Of a stretch of 64,000 nucleotides of DNA, positions 36,319 through 46,410 are shown one piece after another. Each line of letters begins with the position of its first letter. Position 1 is the stretch's first letter. A program made the translations under genes and the position numbers. The stretch comes from Xylaria sp. FL1777 (Eukaryota > Ascomycota > Sordariomycetes > Xylariales > Xylariaceae), in the NCBI GenBank assembly GCA_022578965.1, contig MU400519.1, positions 496,001-560,000 of the forward strand, given 5' to 3'. A model generated the notes under the pieces. The model did not search any database and was not told where the DNA came from. It saw only the letters and a program-made list of their open reading frames with translations.

Positions 36319-38299
36319 ATGGCTTCAATGCACAACACCACCCAGGATATAGGTGCGTTACTCTAGTTCTGCAGATGTTTTTGGAGTAACCCCCCACAGT
36401 TTGCAGGATAATGTGCACACATCCTACCACCTGCACTTTTCGTATCAGATTCTATATCATCACGTCGGCTGATGCTGGCAAAAGAGGCTATTAGTCACGC
36501 GAGCAAGCCGAACACGTCTCAGGTCCACGATCCCGCAGCAGCATCGCATCGAGCCGGAGGATTAGAGCGTGTCTGCGGATCTCCTGAATCGTCCCGCCTG
36601 CATGATCAGCAACGTACAGAAGCAGATCCCGTAGACGCTTTGGATCTTGGCCGCCACCGCCGCAGTAATGTTACGAGACACCAGTTAAAAAGCGACTACC
36701 CCAATGGGGACCAAGGGAAGATCAAAAGATTCTATACGCAACAGAATAAGCTTATCGATCAGTTCCTGGGCGCCGAAGATGAAGAACGTCTGCAGGTCGA
36801 GGAAGATGCCCGCATGGCGCCCAGGATCAAATTTGCCGTCAACGCTTCCTTCGTGGTCAACTTTGGCCTCTTCGTCATCCAGGTGTATGCTGCTGCGTCG
36901 ACGGGGTCTCTATCGGTAAAGCGGCCCATTAGTTCGGCCCTCCTTCTCCATCGAGTCTACTGACTGCGAGTGAAGCTCTTTGCTACTGCTGCCGATGCCT
37001 TTGTTCGTAGTTACATCCCCCGCACGAGGGAATTTGTTTAACCTGCATTCAGGTGGACCTCGTGTCGTCCTTTATCATATGGATAACCTCTCGTATGGCT
37101 GCACAACCCAGCGTGTACAAGTACCCAGTGGTAAGGGTGCCCGCAAAATGCATGTTGATCGGGGGAGGTTACTCAATGGCGCAGTAGGGCCGCACAAGAA
37201 TCGAAACGATCGGCATTATCCTCTTCTGTTCGCTGCTGACCACGGTTGCTGTCGAGTTACTCGTGAGTAGCGCGAATCCTCAAGGGACGGGCCGCCCCCA
37301 ATGGTAGGCGTTTCTAACTGCCCGGCGGTATAGATCGAGTCGATAAGAACCCTTGCAGCGGGGGCCCGGGAGTCAGAACCGCTTCAGATCATACCCCTGG
37401 TATTTGTGGGTGTAGCGGGTACGTGCGTTGGTGAGGGGGGAAGATGTCGACGGCGGCGCTAACGGTAGAGTTTAGTCTTCGCTAAGAGCAGTTTGATGTG
37501 CTATTGCTTCCTCTACCGCAGGTATCCGTCCGTCCATGTCTTCTACGTGAGTCGACCTTGGTGCGTGGCAGAGGACTCTAGACTTAACATGGAGTAGATC
37601 GACCACCGGAACGACGTCGTCGTCAACAGTTTCGGGTTAACATTATCCATCATCGGCAACCGCATTGCCTGGTGGGTGGATCCGACAGGCGCTATTATCA
37701 TTGCTCTGATCATCCTCTTCTCATGGGTGTCCAACGCGTTTGAGCAGGTGTGGCTCCTCGTGGGCAAATCGGCGCCGCGAGACTTCATCTCCAAGCTCAT
37801 CTATCTCGCCATCACACATGACTCTCAAATACTCAAGGTCGACACAGTAAGTCAACACCGAAGCGTATATACACATTACACATACACGCGTATACATGCA
37901 TCTATGTTTTCAACGCATTGGCTGATGACCCCCAGTGCCGAGCGTACCACGCCGGCCAGCAGTTCTATGTCGAGGTCGACATCATCATGGACGCGGACAC
38001 GCCGCTGCAGATCTCGCATGATGTCAGCCAGTCACTTCAGAAGAAGTTTGAAGGTGTGTGATTCTTTCTGTCTATATAGGTCGTAGAGAAGAGGCAGAGA
38101 TAAAAGTAGGGGTATGAAGAAGTTGGAAGTCTGGAGAGCTGAACGTAAAGCAGGCTTGAGTAATGTCGAGCGAGCATTCGTCCACGTTGATTATGACTGC
38201 GATCATGATCCCTACGATGAGCATAAAAGGCTCTATAAGGTCAAAACTGAAAGTCGATCTCTAAGGAACGCGTTATTGTTCTGGAGGAACCAGCGATGA
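36319..38299 (+). CDS. cation diffusion facilitator (CDF) metal exporter, probably Mn-type
   Basis: Ten exons: 36319-36352, 36449-36915, 36976-37002, 37053-37130, 37188-37262, 37334-37418, 37476-37546, 37598-37846, 37936-38053 and 38154-38299, encoding 449 aa. All joins keep frame. The first exon (start in CAACCATGG, donor GTGCGT) is inferred; without it an in-frame ATG at 36472 gives 430 aa. A ~135-residue polar N-terminus precedes TM1. TM2 carries DAFVD (D174, D178) and TM5 carries DHRND (D281, D285), the DxxxD/DxxxD metal site. The C-terminal cytosolic domain holds FYVEVDIIMDADTPL and ERAFVHVDYDCDHDP. DxxxD in both helices is typical of Mn/Fe-handling CDFs, whereas Zn members usually have HxxxD in one. 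Exon 3 is only 27 nt, and its downstream intron uses an unusual GTTCGT donor. Probably a vacuolar or Golgi H+-coupled antiporter. Confidence 0.9.
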
Positions 38300-38872
38300 G
38301 AACAATAAAAGATGAAATAGAAGGCTGTATTGAGTTGGGGGCGGAGGTGAAGTGTACTTTGGTAGGTATATGTGTGTTGGTAAGTATGTATTGTATGTAC
38401 CTAAACGTTGGTGAGGCTGCTTAGAAGAGGTGCTAGATATGAGCGATAGAGTGTGGATGGGATGGGATGGGATGGGAATGGTGATAAAAGGTCACCATGA
38501 TAATAGATGGTCTGTTGCCTACGTGTACAACAACGCTACGTGACTGCAGTCACTGCCATGTGTACCTGTCTTACCTAACCCTGCCTACAGTACGCCACCA
38601 AAAGAAGAAAGAGCGTGCGCCATGTGGCTGAGGAAATGCAGCTCTAATACCTACTGTAAAGTATACATATGTACCTATGCGTAGGTACTCCAGTACATGT
38701 ACGGAGTAGGTGCCGGCAATCTCCAATCGTCAATCGCTAATCGGTGAGACCTGATTGGAATACCCAGCAGACCTAGGCTCGTACGATCGCTACCGCAGTC
38801 TTCTTGCGACTTCTCTTCCTACCCACCTCCCTCAGAGAGCCTCTCGTGCTCGACCACTATATATCTGCCAAC
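38300..38872. other. intergenic, CDF 3' flank and COX15 promoter
   Basis: 573 bp. It contains (GATGG)n at 38454-38480 and several TACCTA/GTAGGTA motifs near 38385-38400 and 38650-38710. No gene was seen. Confidence 0.6.
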
Positions 38873-40479
38873 ATGTCTTTCCTGGTTCCCGGCATGCGCT
38901 TGCTGCCGTCCGGACTACGTACGCCGTTTGTCTGCCGCCAATGCCTCCGCCAGCGGTCCCCAATAGTACCGTCGCGCATCCTCCAGTCCGTGCGACAATC
39001 CCGCCGCCATGCCACCACCACCACCACCACCACCACCACCCCGATGACGACGACGACGACGTCAACAAGGACGAAACGCCCAGCGCTTCCGCCTACCTTC
39101 TTCAGCACACGTCCCAATGCCGCCATGAGCACGGCAACACAGGCCGCCGGCCACCAGCTGTCCAAGCCCGCGTTCCCGGAAACAACGAGCTCCAAGTCGG
39201 TCGCCTACTGGCTCCTCGGCAGTGCGGCCAGCGTCTTCGGCATCGTGGTCTTTGGCGGCCTGACACGTCTGACTGAATCGGGGTATGCATGCCATTCCAA
39301 GAGATGAGATTAGATGACCTGAGAGAAGAGACCATCAAGTCTGTCTCCAGTCATTCCGGTGAACCCTGCTGACTCGGTATCCCCTCCTCCTCCCCCTCCG
39401 ACAGTCTGAGCATCACCGAATGGAAGCCCGTCACCGGCTCCCTTCCGCCTCTGACCCAGCAGCACTGGGAATCCGAGTTCGAAAAGTACCAATCGTCGCC
39501 CGAGTTCAAGATGCTGAACTCTCACATGGACCTAGCTGAGTTCAAGAAGATCTACTTCATGGAATGGACCCACCGCCTCTGGGGAAGGCTTATCGGTCTC
39601 TCCTTCGTCCTCCCTACCGCCTACTTCATCGCCCGTCGTCGCGTCTCCGTTCCCATGGCCTGGTCCCTCGTTGGTATATCCGGCCTTATTGGTTTCCAGG
39701 GCTTCATCGGTTGGTGGATGGTGAAGTCGGGCCTCAAGGATGACTTGTTCGCGCCCGGTTCGCACCCTAGAGTGAGCCAGTACCGCCTCACCGCTCATCT
39801 CGCCACTGCCTTTGTGTGCTATTCTTGGATGTTGCTTGCCGGCCTCAGCATTCTCAGGACACGCCGACTCCTCGCCAATCCCGCCGACTCCATGAAACTT
39901 ATCGAAGCATTGAGACACCCCGCCATGGTCCCCTTCCGACGATCCGTGGCCGCTCTCACTGCACTCGTCTTCACTACCGTGCTTTCTGGTGCTCTAGTCG
40001 CTGGCCTCGATGCTGGTTTGATCTACAATGAATTTCCTAAGATGGGGCTCGGTTTGACACCGCCGGCCTCGGAATTGTGGGATAAGTTCTACTCGCGAAG
40101 AGAAGATGGGTCTGACCTGTGGTGGAGAAACATGTTGGAGAACCCGAGCTTGGTGCAGCTCGACCACCGGCTTCTCGCGACAACCACTTTCTGCTGCATC
40201 CTCGCTCTATTCATATACGCCCGAAGAGGCCGAGTCGCCGCCGTATTGCCTAAAGATGCTCGTAAGGGCGTAAATGGCGTAGTCCATCTAGTCTGTCTTC
40301 AGGCTGCGCTAGGAATAAGTACTCTCATCTACATGGTACCTATCCCATTGGCTGCAGCACATCAGGCCGGTGCTCTCGCGTTGCTAACGGGAACTCTTGT
40401 CCTTGGTCAAAGGCTGAGGGTTCCCAAATCCACGCTTCGCCTAATCCAGAAGAAGCTAGCAGTCATACCCAAGCAGTGA
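38873..40479 (+). CDS. COX15: heme A synthase COX15, mitochondrial inner membrane
   Basis: Two exons: 38873-39282 and 39405-40479 (122-bp intron), encoding 494 aa. The ATG at 38873 is the first in a frame that otherwise opens at a TTG. The N-terminus is an Arg/Ser/Thr-rich presequence interrupted by polythreonine runs from ACC/ACG repeats. The mature part starts near KSVAYWLLGSAASVFGIVVF (TM1, about 110-130) and has eight hydrophobic segments in two repeated four-helix halves. The four conserved heme-binding His are present: H193 (EWTHRLWGR), H268 (LTAHLATAF), H391 (LDHRLLA) and H456 (AAAHQAGAL). The family oxidises the C8 methyl of heme O to a formyl group, making heme A for cytochrome c oxidase, with ferredoxin partners. 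Loss abolishes complex IV. Assignment is secure. Confidence 0.97.
39016..39065 (+). repeat. (CAC)n/(GAC)n trinucleotide tract inside COX15
   Basis: CCACCACC... followed by GACGACGACGACG in exon 1. It encodes two polythreonine runs (nine, then five Thr) within the targeting presequence, where length variation should be tolerated. Confidence 0.9.
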
Positions 40480-43120
40480 AGTGTCCCCTGTGTATGATTT
40501 GTACGTTTTTACCTGCCATAGGAGGCATGGTGTATCATATGTAAATACGATATAGAATCTCTGTTCAATTCCCGTAGATCTTTCCACAGGAGGATCCCAA
40601 AATCGTAGTATGGAACCAATAACATCTTGCCTTTCCACAAAGGCCATGTAACACCTGTGGGCAGGGTATATAGCAGACGGTCGTTGGCAGATATTGACGA
40701 TTTTGGCGTTACATTGATTAGATGGAAACCATTCCCACTCTACTTTGTGGGTACCTTACTATATTGCGGATGCGGCATACGGACTGATGAAGGCTCCAGT
40801 TGGTCACCACGCCAATCACTCGGAAAACCACTGCCTTGTCGCTTCGAAACTCTAGAGGAATTGTAGAAACATTCCGATCCCGAAACGTTGTTGGAAATTA
40901 GCCAAGTAAAACGTTTGAGACTCAGGGACCGCTCAGTTGGTAGCGTTGAATCTGTGTGCGGGAGAGGCTGAATCAAAAGATGTGGAATTTATACCAAGCA
41001 ATAAGACGAGGTATGTAACAGTATCATTTACTATTGTGGCTCTAGTAAATTCCATAGGTACATGATTTTGACTACGAAGTATTTACCCTTACGCTGTGGG
41101 TTGTGGTATTCGTGGCTACAATGAAAATATGTTATAATCCTTCATTAGTCCCTTATACTCTCGGTTGTCTTGCAACATTCTGGTAAATACTATGGTAAAT
41201 ACATACCTATGCGTAGGGAGGAATGCGAACCACGCAGGCCACGGCTTGCTACGAGTCGAAGTATTATGAAATCAACATGGGGGGTAAGTCCAGCTTTATA
41301 CTATGCACAAGTAGCACACTACCTGTTGGCTTGAATATCAATTACGGTAGTCCTGGCTACCGAAAGGCGCAGCAGCATCACCCACCCTACCGAGCCTGCT
41401 TACGCCTAAGTGCTTTATAGACCCTAGAAAACCAGCTATGCAATGGGAAGTACCCAAAGGGAGAACACTAGGTTATAACTGAGCTGAAGCAATCGAGTTA
41501 CGAATCATGAGTCACAACTGCGATGAGAACTCGAAGATGTTAGTATTAGTCCTCCCGTGGCGGAGGTAAACCACCAGTATAGCTCCGTGTATCAAAGCCG
41601 CCTTAGCAAGGCTTGATGGATTAAGATGACCCGACCGAATCTGACCAATCACTTGATTTAATAATATTCGCGTACTTCCTAGCCTGTCTTCTTACCCGCG
41701 GCACCTAGCGTCGTCAACGCAAAGAATTGGCGAAGGAGCTCTGCGAGGAACAATTCAACTTGCTGATTGAGATCTTGATGCCACTCACGGAGAAGGTTAT
41801 AGAACCTTCAGCCCAAAAAGAATATCCTTTAACAGGTCCCACAAGACCGATCAACATGTTGTTTGCAAAAAGCAAGGCCATCACCAAGGCAGCAAGCGAC
41901 AGTGGTATCAAGAAACTCGCCAAGTTGGTGAGGTTAGGACGTAACTCAAATGCAACAAGGTGATAGGGCTAAGCAGACGGCATCTTCTCTCATGCGTCTG
42001 TATAACACTTTCGTTCTTCTGTGCTCTCTTACCATCATCTACTTTACTTTAATATGCCGAAACTAATATACCAGATCCAGGTGGTCAGCGCTCCTCTTGG
42101 AACATGGTGCAGACTCCCGATGCGCGGACATTCGGCACTGGTGATCCTATTTAACGAATGTGGCGTAGAAATAAATTGTCTAGCGCAAGAATATGACGTC
42201 GAAATGGCAAGGCGAGGGTGGTACGTAGTAAACCACCCCGGAATGCGATGCGCTGATATAACGAGGTGGGTTTTGAACTAACGATCCTCATCAAAAATCC
42301 GGTTGGAGTTTGTTTTGGTTCACTGGGGAGGATGAGGCAGGATGTAAATAATAGGTTAGGGTAAATTAAAACTGTGCCGAGACATTCACTAGGCGTCAGT
42401 TCATGATGTGAGGCCGTCCAGCTACGGCTTGTTCTTGAAAAAGAAAATCCCGGCAGGCCAACCCGTACATAGCAGAAACCATGAAGTCTAAGGGATAATT
42501 GCTAATTTTTAATTTCTAATTTCTAATTTCTAAATATTCCACTTTAGCTGAATATTTGTACCGTTTCATCGCAGGGGCAGTGTCAATCCTCGCCGCAATG
42601 CTCATGTCTATGCACAGCCATTGCGGCGTGGTGGAGAGGAGCTACCTAATTATATCTACTCCTACTCCGTTTCAGTACATACTTAGGTATATAGTGCAGT
42701 TTTAGTATACTAGACTAGGCGAGGCTAAGTGAGAGGACGTGAACTGATCTTATTCGCTAGTTCATTTCTAGACTGGGAACTTATCCCATGTCTGTCTCCA
42801 TGATCTTACCAACGAATGTTTCCTAGCCTAGGGCCTAGCTTGTGTATGGGATGTTACGGCGTCTTGCACTCCTGCGCCTTACTCAAACTGAAGCTCGTAT
42901 GTATGAATTTCTGTTAGCACCTATGGCGGGGGCCAAGGCAGGTGGTGCGATGGCCTGTTAGCAATGAAAAGTATTGGTATATAACTCCTATACTGGCCTT
43001 TCAAAAAGCCGGAGAGATGGCATGGAAAAGGGCGGGGCCAAATTCCACCAGATAGGTATCTGATGAACGCTTGCCGACCTTCTTCTCAAGCACCGAGATA
43101 TCCCTTGGCTTGGTGAAGTG
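40480..43120. other. 2.6 kb without a convincing gene
   Basis: Three short coding-looking plus-strand frames lie here (41727-41963, with NLLIEILMPLTEKVIEP; 42021-42281; and an overlapping frame near 42070 reading GGQRSSWNMVQTPDARTFGTG). They could be remnants of a lost gene, but no family is recognised and they do not join by obvious splicing. An A/T-rich TAATTTCTAA repeat lies near 42500-42535. Confidence 0.45.
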
Positions 43121-46100
43121 ATGGATGGTGATCTAACATCGTATCGTGCGTTGTTGAAAAATGCACCACAAGACCCTTTCTTGCCAAGAGAGCCAAAATA
43201 CGGACCGAGTTTTCTCGATAGTTCTGCATGTCTCTGTGTCCTGCGGCAAGTCGAACAAGACGATGGCGGAAATGGGGCGACCAACGATGCAGCATGGCAA
43301 TGCATTGGGAACCAGACACAAGGAGTATACGAGGTGACCACGGGTAAATGGTTCGAAAGTTTGCACGGCGGTCGCACCGTCAACCTCCCAGTTTACGATA
43401 CATCGAATGGTCCAGATACTAGCAACGCCTTAACGTGGGATACGCGCCAGAACACCTTTGTGGACGCCGACCTGGAAAAACTTACACCGTACGACAGAGC
43501 ATGCACTGGTGTCAATCAAACGACCTTCACCACTGCGTTCTACGGAGCGATCGCTGAGAAGGAGGCTGGTGATGTCCCTGTGTCTGCTGCGCCTTGCTGG
43601 CGGCCAGATGGAGTTCCCGTTGAAATCCAGAATGTGACTTCTTGGAGCTCTATTGGTTGCCCATTGGGCTTCCTATGTTCGTCCACTCTAATATTTTCCC
43701 AAGCCTACAATGCTAACGCCGTGTAGGTACAAATAACACAGTGAACTCGCTCCCGCAGTACTGCCCACCCGTTACTCAGTGTCAGACGTCTAGACTATCG
43801 GGTAAGGTTTGCAAGTTGAACGGTGTGAACGTTGGTATGGGACCCTTTGAACCTGTCATCTGCCAGGAAGGATATTATTGCCCTGCTGAATTCGGTGGAC
43901 GCAAGACTCTTCCTTGTCCAGCTGGGACATACTGTCAACCGGGTGCTCCAACGCCAACACCCTGTGCTCTGGGAAGTCACTGTCCCGAGAAGTCCACATA
44001 CCAGGTCTTTCTGATACCCCTAATTCTTTTGATAGTCTTGGATGTGATCCTTGCCATGTCGTTTATCTGGTATGTTGTAACTAAGAGGTTCCGAAATAGC
44101 AGGAAAGCTCGTGGCATCGTGAAGCCGAAAGGTATCAGCGCCATCTCGGCGAGCATGACTGGCTACAAGGAGCTTCCTGACAATGCGGATCATGATCGTG
44201 AATCAATGCCAATGCAAGCAACATATATGCCGCCAAGGATAGATAACTGGACTGGATTCGAAGCCGTGCTCGATATACCAATACCTGTTGACTTGGACAC
44301 AGAGCAGTACGATCAGGGCCTGACACCCGAACTCCGAGCCTTCGTCGATTCGATGCGGAGAGCAACAGACGCCTCAAAATTCGGTCTTTCCTTTACCTAT
44401 ACTGATCTGAGCTTCCAGCCTAAAGGTGCTCCTAAACCTATTCTCCGGGATGTTACCGGGTCTATAGAACAAGGCTCCCTCACCGCTGTCATGGGCGGTT
44501 CCGGTGCCGGCAAATCTACCTTTGTCAATGTCCTAATGGGCAAGACTACCAACACCGGGGGGTTGGTCACTGTTAATAATATCCCTGGGAAAATAAAGAG
44601 ATACAAGAAGCTCATCGGCTACGTGCCTCAAGATGACATCGTCCTCCCAGAACTTACGGTCTACGAAAATATCCTACATTCTGCGCGAATCCGCCTACCG
44701 CGAACGTGGACGAGTGTCGACATCAAAGTTCATGTCGACTCCGTAATAGACTGCCTAGAGTTGTCTCACGTACGTAACTCCATAGTCGGGAGTGTTGGGA
44801 AACCCGTTATAAGTGGGGGGCAGCGGAAGCGTGTAAGTATTGGCATGGAACTGGCTGCTGCACCCATGGCTATCTTTCTTGATGAGCCGACTAGCGGGCT
44901 CGACGCCACATCAGCTTCTTCAATCATGCGCACATTAAAGGCAATCGCACGGCTCGGGATTTCTGTCATTGTAATCAGTAAGTATCTTTGATAACAAGTT
45001 CCCTAGGTTCTGGAGACTTTCAAAGTCGTAGTGATGAAAACTTTTGAGGCAGAGGTCATGATGTCCTGACTGTTTCCTGGGTATTCAAATACTATAGTGT
45101 ACATGAGGCTCAGAATGACGATTACTAACCTAGATTGTCTAGTTCATCAGCCCAGGATGGAAATCTTCGAGATGCTTGATGAGTTGATACTCTTGGCCAA
45201 TGGCCAAATTATATACGAGGGTAGCGAAAACGGAGTACAGCAATTTTTTGAGAATATTGGATTTCGATTTCCCGAGCATGCCAATACTGGAGACGTCATA
45301 ACAGACATCATTACCGGCAACGGTCGAAACTACAAGAAGGCTGGCGATATCTCCAAGGAGGCCCTGATAAGCCACTGGGCCGATTGTCGCCAAAGCGCAG
45401 CCATCAGGAGCCGACACGAGTCTCTCCAGCCAGACAGGGCCTCTGTCGCCAAGACAGTAACAATACACCGTGAATTACTAAAGCAACGAGGTGCCCCAAG
45501 GTGGAAGCAGGGCTGGCTATGCTTAAGGCGGGCAATGCTGCAGCAATGGCGCACAAAGTCGAGCTTTTGGTTTGAAATGGGTTTGGCGTCATTATCGGGG
45601 ATACTCCTCGGTCTGGCAGAGAACAGCAAAAAGGGCATACTTTTCAAAGGCATCTATAACGAGCCTTTCGATATCCTATCTATTGCCACGGATGTCTCGT
45701 CTGTTCCAGAACTCGCACTGCTCACAGCAATTGCCATAGGCCTGGTTTCGGCTGCCCCTGGAGTCAAAGTCTTCTCCGAGGAGGTGTTGCTTTACCGCCG
45801 AGAGGCCGAGGCCGGTCATTCACGGATCGCATACTTCCTGGCTAAAAATCTGTCTGTCTTGCCTCGCATGGTCTTCGCATGCCTGCACTTCTCAACCCTG
45901 ATTCTTATACTCGCCGTACCGATCATTCCCTGGGGTTACGCATTCACGACCAACCTTGCATACTTCTATTGTATCTACGGGCTAGCAAGTGTCATGTCAA
46001 GTAAGTCTTATGTCGACAACTCCCTTCTTTCCACACGTACACGGGATAGGAAGGTATTAACGTCTGCCGTTATAGTGATCGTGAAAAGGGAGGATGCTCC

Positions 46101-46410
46101 GCTCTTTGCGACCATGATTAGCTTGATTGTTGGTATCCTCTCAGGTGCCGCACCGCCCCTATCTAAAGTCAAGCAATGGCATTTAGAGTGGCTCTGGCGA
46201 CTGTCCCCAGGTACTTGGCTTGCTGAGATCTACTTTGGACAGATGATTGAGCCCTTTAGGTACCTTTACGAGGTGGACTTAGCCGCGAGCATCGCGGGAT
46301 TCCGCCTCCACGAACTCTGGACAAACATCCTAGTGCTGCTCCTAATTGGGAGTATCTATCGTCTAATCGCATTTGCCGGCTTGTTGGTGGGGAAGCGGCT
46401 GCGTGCCTGA
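43121..46410 (+). CDS. ABCG-type transporter with Cys-rich N-terminal ectodomain
   Basis: Four exons: 43121-43676, 43727-44977, 45143-46000 and 46076-46410 (introns 50, 165 and 75 bp), encoding 999 aa. Order: a Cys-rich extracellular region (residues 1-275, with CPPVTQCQ and EGYYCPAEFGG... CPAGTYCQPG), one TM (about 278-300), then the nucleotide-binding domain with Walker A GGSGAGKST (442-450), signature ISGGQRKRV, Walker B IFLDEPTSGLD (D571, E572) and H-loop IIHQPR, then six C-terminal TM helices (about 680-999). This NBD-before-TMD layout matches yeast ADP1 and plant ABCG24/28-like half-size transporters; substrates are unknown. The start is uncertain: relatives have a signal peptide, and the frame is open upstream only to a stop at 43064, so a short 5' exon may be missing. 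The third intron is 3n and stop-free. The first uses a GTTCGT donor. Confidence 0.88.
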
